Origin: Cladophialophora immunda
Taxonomy: Eukaryota > Ascomycota > Eurotiomycetes > Chaetothyriales > Herpotrichiellaceae
NCBI RefSeq assembly: GCF_000835495.1
Contig: NW_015622541.1
Coordinates: 868,001-932,000, forward strand
Direction of reading: 5' to 3'
DNA: 64,000 nt
Under the pieces are notes generated by a model. The model worked only from the letters and a program-made list of their open reading frames with translations. It had not been told where the DNA came from and did no database searches. Shown one piece after another: positions 21,425-31,529 of the stretch (within the stretch, counting starts at the first letter, position 1; every line of letters starts with the position of its first letter). The position numbers and the translations under genes are program-made.

Positions 21425-22450
21425 TCATGATAGAAACCTTTGTAGCGAGTTCACGGTATCCGTGACGGTGTCGGGCAATTTCTTCCATGTGATGCCCAAG
21501 ATCTTTGCAGCCTTGCTACTGTCGACCTTGTACAACCCAGTCTCTGGATACCCACCACCAGGGCTATTTTCTGCAGGTAGCTGATCCCGCAGTCGAGGAT
21601 GTTGCTTCCTGATAATATCCACAAGCTCCTTGTTGCAGAAGTAGCCAGCGGCGACCAGGAAGCGTTGATTTGCAGCTTCGGGCTTCTCCAGTGCCAGGAC
21701 GTGGCAGAGGGCGAGGTCACGCACATCCACCCACGTGAAGGTCATGTTGTCCGGGATCTTGTCCTTGTGTTTCCCCTGAATCAGATCACGGATAACTTGG
21801 TTGCTGGTGTTGAGGTTGTCCAGGCTGCTGAGGTGGCTTATCACGGGCCCCAATACTAGCGGTGGGCAAATGGTCGTGAGTGAGAAAAGAGGCGGCTCTT
21901 GCTGCTGCAAGAACTCCCACGCCGCTTTCTCGGCAAAGGTTTTACTTGCTCGGTAGCCATTGGCAATGCTTTCTGACGCTTGTTGCAGAGTGACAGGATT
22001 CCAGTCTTCTTCGGTGTACATGTGCTCTGGCCATGATCCTTTGAAAGGATTCACAACCGAGGCGAAGGAGGAAGTAATGACGACCAGTTTGACAGAGGGC
22101 GCATTCTTGACGATAGATCGCAGAAGACCAGTCGTACCCTTGGTTGCAGGATCTAGAAGATCGCGTTGGACATTTGTGACGTTGAAATGGAACGGACTGG
22201 CCGTGTGAATGACCGCTTCGAATGGGGGAGTGGATATGAGGGCGTCGTCAAAAGCGTCATCTTGGGCAATGTCTTCCACAATCGCAAAATCCAGTCGATC
22301 TGTACCGATGGTTGGGTATGCAGCTCTGATCTTGTCGGCCTTGGCTGTAGAGCGCACAGTCGTAACCACACTGTATCCTCGCTGGATGAGATGGTCCAAT
22401 ACATGAGCCGCGATGAAGCCGGAGCCACCCGTCAGGAGGACACGCGTCAT
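21425..22450 (-). CDS. NAD(P)H-dependent DFR/GRE2-like extended SDR reductase, cluster gene 6
   Basis: Intact single-exon 341-residue protein. The N-terminus MTRVLLTGGSGFIAAHVLDH carries the T-G-x2-G-F-I cofactor motif of extended SDRs, followed by VVTTVRS (basic residue favouring NADPH). The catalytic Tyr and Lys are in YRASKTFAEKAAWEF (Y-x3-K), with the Ser in VVITSSFASV. This is the family of dihydroflavonol reductases, cinnamoyl-CoA reductases and yeast Gre2-type methylglyoxal/ketone reductases, which reduce aldehydes or ketones. The C-terminus has KILGITWKKLPDTVTDTV, a usual family ending. The cytosolic enzyme probably reduces a carbonyl intermediate of the pathway. Palindrome site 5 lies ~268 bp upstream, with a half-match 22 bp further out. 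Confidence 0.92.
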   Translation of the reverse strand: MTRVLLTGGSGFIAAHVLDHLIQRGYSVVTTVRSTAKADKIRAAYPTIGTDRLDFAIVEDIAQDDAFDDALISTPPFEAVIHTASPFHFNVTNVQRDLLDPATKGTTGLLRSIVKNAPSVKLVVITSSFASVVNPFKGSWPEHMYTEEDWNPVTLQQASESIANGYRASKTFAEKAAWEFLQQQEPPLFSLTTICPPLVLGPVISHLSSLDNLNTSNQVIRDLIQGKHKDKIPDNMTFTWVDVRDLALCHVLALEKPEAANQRFLVAAGYFCNKELVDIIRKQHPRLRDQLPAENSPGGGYPETGLYKVDSSKAAKILGITWKKLPDTVTDTVNSLQRFLS

Positions 22451-22713
22451 GGTCGTCTAGGTCCTGTTGATTCTGTGGTTTCCAGATGATCTCCTGTTGT
22501 TATGTACATCTAGAATTCAAGACGTAAGTGGCCTTGCGGATGGAGTCTCAACGCTGGCATAATGATCTCTGATATCAATCGCAGAAATCTCTTATATTCT
22601 AAGCTACAACATCGGCCAGTTTGAGCTATAGCTGTGCTAGTCGCTACATAATCCGGCTGTTAGGCGTGCGCATACCATGTACTGGAGCTCTTGAAGTGCT
22701 TGCTGCTGCACAA

Positions 22714-22722
22714 TTCGGCGAA
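22714..22722. promoter_or_regulatory. Cluster palindrome site 5
   Basis: TTCGGCGAA core palindrome (flanks A and G, so not extended to 11 bp), ~268 bp upstream of the DFR-like start at 22450. A half-site CGGCGAAA at 22736-22743 follows. Confidence 0.65.
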
Positions 22723-23251
22723 GCTCTGACCTTCCCGGCGAAATTGGCTCATTTTATTGACAAAGACTTTGCCTCTGACAATCTCCAGTGGAAGGGACTG
22801 TCGGTTAATATTTAGAACGGACAAAGGCCTTGAGCGCCGTTGGATACGTCTCTTCTATTCTTCTGACTAGGTCTATTGAAAACCGCGATCCTCAACTTTC
22901 GTGAGAGTCCCCTGGGACTTGGGCAAGTGCGTGGAGGAATAGCTAGAAGGCATGGAGCAACGTTCATTTATCATATTTGGAACAAGATCAACATCCCGCG
23001 GGAAGCACTATCCGTCAATTTTGCTGTACTGCTGTCTCGGCAGAAAACATGGCCAATGAGTCGTGTTGTTCAGTGGCATGAATTCCGATCTCAGAACGGC
23101 GGAAGCATTTTCATCTCCGTGTACTTTTTGAACACCGCGTGTATAGATTCGATAGAATTTACAGAGCCATGCCAGCCAAACTTGCGGGCTTTATCCATGC
23201 TAGGATCACTATTAGTATTGCCTTGGTTTCGGCGTTCTATCTGAGGACTTC

Positions 23252-24597
23252 TCACCTCGTCTGCCAGGACCATGTTAGCTCGAGTGCGAACTGTAGGAAA
23301 GCAAAAGTCTTGTCGGGATCCTGTAAAGGCTCGGTGTTGAGTTCGTGTTCTTGCTTCAGCTCAGCCCAGGCTTGTCGAGTTGCTGGCTCCTTTGCCCAAT
23401 CGATGAAGCTAAAGGTTGACCGGAGCTTGCCTCTCGGGCCGTACCTAACGTACAACATCAGTAACAGGGATTTGACGAAAGACCCAAGGTTAACATACCC
23501 TCTCGGAACAAATGGCAGCTCTACCTCGTGGTAGCTGACGTTCTCCTGAGGGGGAAGCCACTTTAAGTCAAACCATGATGCCAGAGTTGGCCATAGTTTG
23601 GAGAAAGTGAACTCGGATCCATCAGTGATATTAAAAGACTCCCCTGCGGTGCCCTCAGTCAACACCAACCATTCGTAAAATGTACCAAGAATGAAGCCTG
23701 AGGATATCGGATGATTGTTGTCCCAAGATACAAAATCACCGGGATATCTCAGTGGCTGCTTTAGCTTTCGCTGAATAGCAGCGTAGACTGCCAGCGGATA
23801 GAAGATGGTCATGTCTGTTCCGGCGACTGCCGCCAGAATCCATTGCGGCATGGTAACATTGTAGCTGACCCCAGGGTGGGTTTTGGCGTATTTCGCCAGT
23901 AAATCTTCTTGGGTATAGTAGAAGTTGGGCTCTAATTCCACCCTGGGAGCCCCTTCGGTCAGAGGGACGTTCACGTGGCCTTGGTGAACGCCGTAGTTCT
24001 TTCCCCCAGTCTGAAGCACGATTCGTCTGGGCTGAACATCCGCTTGGTCCAAGGCGAGAAGGAAGTTCTCAAAAAGCCGCCCTGTATGGAATTCAAATTA
24101 GCACCACCACGACTCATCTGTGTGCCTGGTAGGAGTTCTCTCACCGTTGGTTTCGGCCAAGTGATTTGCATCCCCAAACACCTCCGAGTCGGCACCTCGT
24201 CTTGCAACCTGCACATAACCGAAGTAGAAGATGTAATCACTGAGCAGGTAGAAACGTCAATTTCTCCCCTGTTACGCGAACAGGAACTGGGGCCGCCTTA
24301 CGCCTGGACTTTGTGTTTCCGTAAGGCACTTGCAATTTGTTCAGGCTCCCAGAGCAAATCCACTGCTACATGCTCGATGTTCTTCGCTTCTGTCGTGGGC
24401 GGCCTCCTTGACAGGGCATAGATCTTCTCCCATCGGTCCGGACTGGAGCTTAGCACATCAACCACGGGTTGGCCAGACTGACCGCTTGCGCCGACAACTA
24501 TAGCTCGAAGGTTCTTCCGAGCCGCATCGATGACTGGCAATCCGTGGAAAATGCCGTCTGAGCGTACTTGGTACGTCTTGCCTGTCGCGTGAGACAT
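23252..24597 (-). CDS. PRISE-type enone reductase (progesterone 5-beta-reductase/iridoid synthase-like), cluster gene 7
   Basis: ATG at 24597 starts MSHATGKTYQVRSDGIFHGL. The cofactor site RAIVVGASGQSGQPVVDVL is followed by IYALSRRPP, the atypical SDR start of the PRISE family. A second exon has DYIFYFGYVQV, then LQTGGKNYGVHQGHVNVPLT, whose K-N-Y-G is the family signature with the catalytic Lys and nearby Tyr; FYYTQEDLL is also characteristic. The rest (WILAAVAGTDMTIFYPLAVY, FNITDGSEFTFSKLWPTLAS) matches fungal homologues. Three or four exons end at 23252. Plant relatives reduce activated C=C bonds of enones or iridoid precursors with NADPH, so an enone or unsaturated ketone is the likely substrate class here. 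An upstream ATG at 24744 is disfavoured because it would sit almost on the palindrome. Confidence 0.85.
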
Positions 24598-24753
24598 GAT
24601 ATTTGATAAACCTGGACCAGGAGATTGACTCGCGATTATGCATAACTTCAAAATATAGGATAGGGACAAGAACTCAGACTGGAAAATGATCCGCCAGATG
24701 ATGTCAATGCCGAGTTGACGTTGGCGCCCTTTTTTCTGGGACAACCTTTTGCT

Positions 24754-24764
24754 ATTCGGCGAAT
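24754..24764. promoter_or_regulatory. Cluster palindrome site 6
   Basis: ATTCGGCGAAT, perfect 11-bp palindrome with A/T outer bases, ~162 bp upstream of the PRISE start at 24597. Confidence 0.7.
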
Positions 24765-25118
24765 TTGTTATTATTCAGGAGATGCTCCCGGCTGGTGCTC
24801 AAGACTTGATCCAGTAAAGATCAAGATAATTAATAATCTCTACTTACTTTGAGGGATGCATTCACAATCCAAAGGCAATAAGACAAGAGATCAGACATCG
24901 TATTATTAAGCTCTTCGGCATAGCACGAACTCGGTACAAGCACTTATTGCATGTTCCTGATTAGGACTAGCGCGGACATGGGATCTGCCCACTCCCACGC
25001 CTTGTCCTCGCAGTCCCAGCATCCTTGTACATAGCCCTCCGACTTGGTTGTTTTCATCATATGTGGCCTTATGGTTTGAGGTCCTGATGACCTCTTCGTC
25101 GTCGTTATGAGTACCCCT

Positions 25119-26190
25119 TCAGGCTTCACCAATGTACTTCCACCAATTTGGACTTGGGTTACGAGCAATCCATCCGCCGTCGACGATAAATGCTGTCATC
25201 ATTTAGTGGTCTGCAGATGACTAGAGACATTTAGGATGGGACCCTTACGATGCCCAGTGATATAAGATGCTTCGTCTGAAGCCAAGAACAGAACCAGCTG
25301 AGCCACCTCGTCCGGGTACCCTCCGCGATTCATCGGTATGCTCTCGAACAATTCTTTTCTCAGTTGTTCATTCTTCATCGTCCCTTCCGACATTGGAGTG
25401 TCCATAAACCCGGGGCAGACTGTCACTGCACGAATGCCGTCCCTTGCATGGTCCATGGCAATTGTCCGCGTGAGGTTGATCAACCCGCCTTTTGCGGCGT
25501 TGTAGGAAGAGAGGCCATAATCTCCACCAATGCCAGAAACACTGGCAGTATTCACAATCACTCCTTTTCCCACCTTTTTCATGTGCGGAATGACAGCTTT
25601 GGCAAGATAGAAAGCGCCACAGAGGTTGGTCATGATGACTTTGTTGAAAACGTCAACGTCATGGTCGGCCACGGGGACTATCGGACTCAGCATTGCTGCA
25701 TTGTGGAACAGGACATCGATTTTTTTGAATCTCGTAATGCAGGCATCGACAGCGGCGAAGCAGGACTTTGGGTCTGAATATTGTCTCAGTGTCAGTGTGA
25801 TCGTACGATCCGTGTAAAAGATGGAAGAATTGTGAAGGGTGAATGTGCAGGACGTTGAGACGAATGTTTACCTGAGACGTCGCATTGGTGGAAGTGAGCG
25901 TTCGGACCAAAGCGCTGCAGTGCATTTCGTTCCTTCATGGTTGATCTTCGTTAGCAGTTTGCAACGGACAGCAGTTTGGCGGCGAGCAGAGGTGTCTTGT
26001 CTGTCGGCTCAAGCCTGTGCCAGATTCGAGGGGGATCTTCGACGTCTCGATGTGCCATGGAAACAATTACCTTCAGGTCCGTAACAAAGACCCTGGCGCC
26101 CTCACCCAAGAACCGCTCGCATGTCTGTGCTCCCAGTCCAGAGGTACCCCCGGTGATGAATATTACTGCCTCGTGAAAACGTCTCCCCAT
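25119..26190 (-). CDS. Classical short-chain dehydrogenase/reductase, cluster gene 8
   Basis: Reads from MGRRFHEAVIFITGGTSGLG (ATG 26190; T-G-G-x3-G-L-G cofactor motif) through short exons including ERNALQRFGPNAHFHQCDVS. The main exon has DVLFHNAAMLSPIVPVADHD (N-A-A for the NAG motif), VIVNTASVSGIGGDYGLSSY with catalytic Ser, and SSYNAAKGGLINLTRT with the Y-x3-K pair. CPGFMDTPMSEG follows. The last exon encodes FIVDGGWIARNPSPNWW and ends at TGA 25119. It is a ~280-residue NAD(P)-dependent oxidoreductase of the FabG-like class, interconverting a secondary alcohol and ketone, probably in the cytosol. Site 7 lies ~341 bp upstream. Confidence 0.88.
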
Positions 26191-26526
26191 GGTTTCAGCA
26201 AGCAGCGTCCTATTGCAGTACAAACTAGCTTCCCGAGAGTTTACATCCGAGGTAGCAGAGAGTGTGAATATCTCTTCAACAAACCGTCGATGGCTCGACC
26301 TCTCTTATTCCAGCACAGAGTAGTTTCCAGGATGGTTAACACCAGACTTGAAGTGAAAGTTGCATTCTTCGAGCAAAAGCCACATAAAGTCATGCTTTTA
26401 TGTGGCTCTTGCACATCACCTGTAAGCCACAACGAGTCTTACTCAGGTCCCGAGCCGGGGGATTTGGGAGGGGATGATGGGCCCTGATAGTGACGACCGA
26501 TCTAGGCTCACACATGGTTTGGAAGC

Positions 26527-26535
26527 TTCGGCGAA
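26527..26535. promoter_or_regulatory. Cluster palindrome site 7
   Basis: TTCGGCGAA (flanked C and A), ~341 bp upstream of gene 8 (26190, minus strand) in the divergent region shared with gene 9. Confidence 0.65.
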
Positions 26536-26760
26536 ACAACCATTGCTGGGTAGGTCATCTACATGATTCAGTCGGGGCCAGATGCGATATTCCTTGCTAC
26601 ATCCTCATTTATTCCCCAGATCTTTCAGACCCAATCGGCCATGCTGGAACTCGACGGTAAATATCTCTAGCCAACCAGCGGAGATTTTCCTCTCCGCAAA
26701 ATGCCAAATGCGATTTCGATGTCTTTGGTTCACCCAGCAATGTTGGTGCCTGGCCCAGAC

Positions 26761-26769
26761 TTCGCCGAA
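26761..26769. promoter_or_regulatory. Cluster palindrome site 8
   Basis: TTCGCCGAA (flanked C and A), ~229 bp upstream of gene 9 (26994, plus strand). Sites 7 and 8 are 234 bp apart, so each divergent gene has its own nearer site. Confidence 0.65.
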
Positions 26770-26993
26770 ACAAAATTTCCTTGGGGAGGGTTTTTCGACC
26801 AAGAGACGGAATTATATCTACGATCTTAGGGCTACCTCTGGGAGTAAGACGTGGACGTTTATAGTCCAACAGGTCTCAACGAAGCTGCATGTAGGGGCAG
26901 TCGGGAAGTGTGTCTACATAAAGCAAGGCACTTTGCAACAGAAAGGACGGTCACTATAATAACCACTGCTTCAACTACTTGTCTGTTTCAACA

Positions 26994-27871
26994 ATGGCAC
27001 CGCTTTTGATGACAGGGTAAAGAAGTTACTTTCCACAGAGCAGTCATCTTGTACTAACCAGAACAAAAGGGTCGGCCTCGTCACCGGAGCTGCCTCTGGA
27101 ATTGGGCGAGCATGTGCCAAGATCCTGGTCGAGGAAGGGTGTACGAGGCTCGTGCTCTCGGATTTGACTGGGAGTGGTCTGGAGGAGATCTCGAACGAGC
27201 TCAAGAACACCGAACCTTCCGTGGAGACTGTTCTATTCGTCGGTGACATGAGCAAAGAGGTCGACGTCAACCAGATGGTCGAGGCTGGCGTCGCTAGATT
27301 TGGAGCAATTCACTATTGTATCAATAGTGCGGGCGTGACAAGTAAACCCAGACTACGGACGCACGAACTGGAGACGGAGGCATTCGATCGAGTCATCAAC
27401 ATCAACCTTCGAGGCTTATGGCTTTGCGAAAGAGCGCAGATCCGCCAGTTCCTGAAGCAAGCGCCAGCGCTGAAAACTCGCAATCATGCCGAGGGAATAG
27501 CGACCCAGCGAGGAACTATTGTCAACATCAGCAGCATTTTCGGCATCACAGCACACGCAACTGCTGGGGCTTATCCCGCCTCGAAATCCGGAGTACTAGG
27601 GCTGACAAGGACGGATGCGGTGGCGTATGCACAAGATGGGATCCGAGTCAACGCCATCTGTCCTGGGTTTATCAACACACCGTTGGTGGAAAAGGCAAAA
27701 GCAGCAGGCGCAGACTACAACAAACTCGTCAGCCTGATCCCATTCAGACGAATGGGTACTGCCGAAGAGTTGGCCGAAGCGGCAGTGTGGTTAGCAAGTG
27801 AGCGAGCAAGTTATGTGAGCGGTGTTGAGTTACCGGTGGATGGTGCTTGGGTCAGAGCGTGCAACACATGA
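26994..27871 (+). CDS. Classical short-chain dehydrogenase/reductase, cluster gene 9
   Basis: A short first exon (ATG 26994, MAPLLMTG) joins across an intron ending near AACAAAAG to VGLVTGAASGIGRACAKILV, a classic T-G-x3-G-I-G cofactor site. LVLSDLTGSG places an acidic Asp at the end of strand 2, which favours NAD(H). The catalytic block has IHYCINSAGVTSKP (N-S-A-G), IVNISSIFGITAHATAGAYP with the Ser, and AYPASKSGVLGLTRT with Y-x3-K. The C-terminus RASYVSGVELPVDGAWVRA is normal for the fold. The mature protein is about 265 residues. It is divergent from gene 8 and similar in class but clearly not a recent duplicate. Likely an alcohol/ketone interconversion in the same pathway; direction and substrate are open. 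Confidence 0.88.
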
Positions 27872-28115
27872 GGATTACGACAGTCAGAAGGGTACAAGAA
27901 ACAACAAGTGGCAAGTCACGGTCAGGATCGCCAGCCATAAGGTCACAGATGATGAAAATAACCAAGTCGGAGGCGTACAAGGATGCTGGGACTGCGCGAG
28001 GATGAGCTGCGGGCGCAGGCAGTGCCGATTGAAGCGCTACTTAGTCTTAATCGGGAACATGCAACAAAGTGCTTGTGCCAACAATCATTCTGCATTCATA
28101 CTCGGTTGAGGTACA

Positions 28116-28124
28116 TTCGCCGAA
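28116..28124. promoter_or_regulatory. Cluster palindrome site 9
   Basis: TTCGCCGAA inside ACATTCGCCGAAATGT, whose outer ACAT/ATGT is also nearly symmetric. It is centred 26 bp from site 10, about 775 bp upstream of the Zn2Cys6 gene and downstream of gene 9. Confidence 0.65.
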
Positions 28125-28139
28125 ATGTGTGGCTCAGTC

Positions 28140-28152
28140 ATTTCGGCGAAAT
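28140..28152. promoter_or_regulatory. Cluster palindrome site 10 (13-bp perfect)
   Basis: ATTTCGGCGAAAT, perfect 13-bp palindrome, ~749 bp upstream of the Zn2Cys6 gene start at 28895. Paired with site 9, it suggests autoregulation of the activator. Confidence 0.75.
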
Positions 28153-28894
28153 CGATGAGAGGGTCACCTCCAGCTGGCCTACCACTAGGCCGAGGCAAAA
28201 ATGTTTCGGAATGCGTTGACCACAGCTCAGCTCACCCGTGAAGTCCCTTTCCGCTTGCACAGTACGTCCATGTCCTTCAGCTAAGAGCTTCAACGTGTCC
28301 TTCGAAGTCAAGAAGAGGACGAGGGGGGATGGGTGCTCTAGACATCCTCGTATCTAAAAGCTACCACTGGCAGATTCCAGGGTTCTTGATATAATGATCA
28401 TCGATCAGACCAAATTACTACAGCTTTGTAGTACGCATGCGATTCATATAGAACAGTAGTGCTCCAAGAGGCTTCCGACTCTCTTAATTTTCGCAATTGT
28501 TCCGTTGATAGAAACAATCAGGACCTGCACGGCGGGTGGCCAAGTAGCAGTTTCTTATATGAAGAATTCGGGTCTGATCGATGCTGCAAGCGACCATGTT
28601 GCTCCCGCAATCGTCCTGCAGCCCAAGATCTAGTCCCCAGATCTACATCCACCCCATGAATAGACTTCGCATTCGGTGGTCCAAAAGGCTCTAACGTGCC
28701 CCATGAAATGCGAGTGTGGGGGATCCCGGCCATGAGTAAAAGCAGTGGCCAACCCACGGCTCTTACCTCCCCCTACAGTTTTACTTTGATCTCGCTTTAC
28801 GTGTTGAGTTCAATGTACACGGTCTTAAAAAAAAATCTATCATCCCCTGCTCTGAAAAGATTCTTGCCCCACGTCAAATTCCAGCTGTTCAGCA

Positions 28895-31529
28895 ATGGAG
28901 CAAAGCTCGAGTCGTGCGTACCGTCGGCGAAAGCGGAAGTTGGCGTGTAGATACTGCAATTCTCGCCATATACGATGCAAGATGCCAGAGACGTCAGACA
29001 GAGCAGCAGGAAAACCTGGTCCATATCAATGTCAGGCTTGTTTGGGTGCTAATAAAGAGTGCGACCTCGGACCACTTACGACTACAATGTATCAAGAATT
29101 CTTGCCTCAGTCTCAACCAACACAGCGTGAAAAGGTCCGAGCCCGTCTGCAGGGGACTGACGCCTCCGACCAGCAGCATTATTCCACGCTTCCAGAAATG
29201 TCACCCACCCAACTGGCAGAAAATCACGAGCACCACAGCACGCAGACCGTCGCTGCCCCCAGTTTACCGGCAGTGGGCGGAGAAGTTTCATTTTCGCCTC
29301 ACTCCGACAGTACCCCGCCCCAGGAGGGCTCGGAGATGCTCCTCGTACGATTGATGGATACGCAGGACAAGAATGAAATTGGCCAGCCTGCCAAAACGAC
29401 CGACAGAGTCCTATATTTCGGAGACGGATCGATCTGGTCCGATAGCCTTCGAAGAGCTCGGAGCAGCAAGTCCAGATATCCTGCGAGCCCACAGCCTCTA
29501 AGCACCCGATTCACGGATAGTAACAACCTCCATTATGCAGTGCCCCCAACAGTGAGGGATCAGCCGCAAGATATTCCACAGGATGATCTCGACGTGCAGC
29601 AGGAAGAAATCAAGTTACTCCGAAGGAAGGGAGCCTTCTCTTTACCACCTCCCGACATCCAAAGAAAACTCCTCGACGCATACTTCACTTGGCTATATCC
29701 CTTGCAGCCCATCCTCGATAAAGAACAGTTCCTTGACGACTTTGACAGGGGCCAAGCACCCATCATTCTCCTCCAAGCATTATTGTTTGCGGCCACCACC
29801 TGCTGTGACGAAAGCATCATCGTCCAATTTTGGCCAAGTCGCCGATCGGCTCAATCTACCCTGTACAAGCGGGTCAGGGCGCTGTACGATGCGGATTACG
29901 AACAAAATCGGGTCACGATTGTTCAAGTTCTCTTCCTCATGTGTTTCTGGTGGGGGAGTCCCATGGACAAAAAAGACTTTAGCCACTGGTTGGCGGCATC
30001 TATACATCTGGCACAAGTGACTGGCATGCATCGGTCGTATGATCAAATCCCCACGCTACCATACACACCATGAGAGGGGATGAATATTGACTGACTGCCA
30101 CCTACTCTTAGAACCAAGGACTCACATCTGTCCACCAAAGATAGAAAGCTCTGGAAACGCATCTGGTGGACTTTATATGTAAGGCACACCCGATCGCTGG
30201 AACCCTGTCCAGTGTCCACACACAAAGATGGTTCACTAAGTGATCTAGGTCCGGGATCATTTCGATGCTGCGTCAGTAGGCCGACCCATGATCATTAATG
30301 ACGACGATTGCGACGTCGAGCCCTTGTGCTTGACCGATTTTGAATGCGACGAGGACGAAACGCCACCCCTAGGAGCCATGCATTGTGTTGAAATGACGAA
30401 ACTCGCGACTTTAAGTACGCACCCCAAAATCATCATGCAAGAGAATTAAAGGCTGATGTGCATAGTTGGCAGAGCAATTCGAGCCGTGCGAGCCGGTCAG
30501 ATTCACAGAGATCATCCCACCGGCTCCAAGGGAGCCATCGATGAAGATCTTTCGGCCTGGGAAAAGCAGCTGCCCGAACAGTTACGATACCACGAAGGGG
30601 AGCGTAGCCCACAGGCCATGTTGTTTGCAGCAATGCTAATGTTGGGCCTCCAGTACGTGATGTATCCCCATTGCAAAGTTGGAATGTCTAACGAAACATG
30701 ACCAGTTTTTGCCGGATTGTCCTGCATCGAAAAGGTTTCCTGGACTCGAAACACAAAAATGAGTCCATCTCAATGGCCCCGGCGTCTGCTAATGCCGTAA
30801 CCCGTATTGTCGAGGAACTGCTCAGCGAGGGTCTCCTGCCGCGGGCACAAGTCCATTTGTAAGCTGTCATGTTGTTGTGTTAGCAGGTCGATTCACACGG
30901 CACAAGCTAACATTATATCTCTACCGGAACACAGAATCGCGGTTATTTTTGCCTCCTTCACAATCCATATTGTTTCGATGGAGCAAAGCCAGGGAGCACG
31001 CAGGCGAGTCCTGCAGCACAAATCCAAGCTATGCCTGTTGGGTCTTGCAGAGTTTCGTGACTATTGGCCATTTGTGGACTGGATGTACCGACTGTTCAGT
31101 AGCCTCCTGCACTGGCTGGAGGTTGGAGACAGCTCCTCCTCCTCCTCCTCCTTCTCCTTGTCCGAGGGCCACACTCAGGGGTTGTGGACGACGACCCAGC
31201 TTCGCCCGGAAAACACGACGCTGCAAACTGAACTGACAGACAGCACCCCAGAGGTCAACCATGGTGACAACAACACGGCCATGTCTCTCCCTCTTTCCTA
31301 TGAACAAGATGCAAGCTCCATGGCTGCTGTTCAGCCGGATCATTTCGGCATGCTCCAGCAATTCACGTCCGGCATGCTAACGTCAGAAAACTTTCTTGAC
31401 CCGTTTATGCCACTGGACAATCTCGATTGGGATGATGCCAACATGGCCAATTTAGCCAACCTGGCAGGAAACCCCATGCTCTGGACTTCCACACCCTTAC
31501 CCACGGTGGAAAAGGGGTCTCTGTCCTGA
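28895..31529 (+). CDS. Zn2Cys6 transcription factor with fungal_trans domain, cluster gene 10
   Basis: ATG at 28895. Residues ~18-57 hold the six-cysteine binuclear zinc cluster: CRYCNSRHIRC (C-x2-C-x6-C), a long loop, then CQACLGANKEC (C-x2-C-x6-C), preceded by a basic RRRKRKLA. The middle homology domain (fungal_trans) begins near DAYFTWLYPLQPILDKEQF and continues with LFLMCFWWGSPMDKKDFSHW. Exon 1 ends at 30036 (MHRS), exon 2 is 30112-30178 (KLWKRIWWTLY) and exon 3 starts at 30249 (VRDHFDAASVGRPM). At least two more introns follow before the stop at 31529. A (TCC)n tract encodes a Ser run near 31135-31155. It is a nuclear DNA-binding protein and, as the only regulator in the cluster, the best candidate to bind the palindromes. 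Confidence 0.9.

Noticed and set aside
25753..25759. CGGCGAA half-match in the SDR gene 8 coding region
   Set aside because: Left half of the palindrome is absent and the position is coding.
28923..28933. GTCGGCGAAAG in the zinc-cluster coding exon of the regulator
   Set aside because: Mismatch in the left half; it encodes the start of the zinc cluster and is likely chance.
10312..31529. Classic secondary-metabolite biosynthesis cluster
   Set aside because: No PKS, NRPS, terpene synthase, DMATS or RiPP-like gene seen, so a catabolic or tailoring cluster fits better; a split cluster cannot be excluded.
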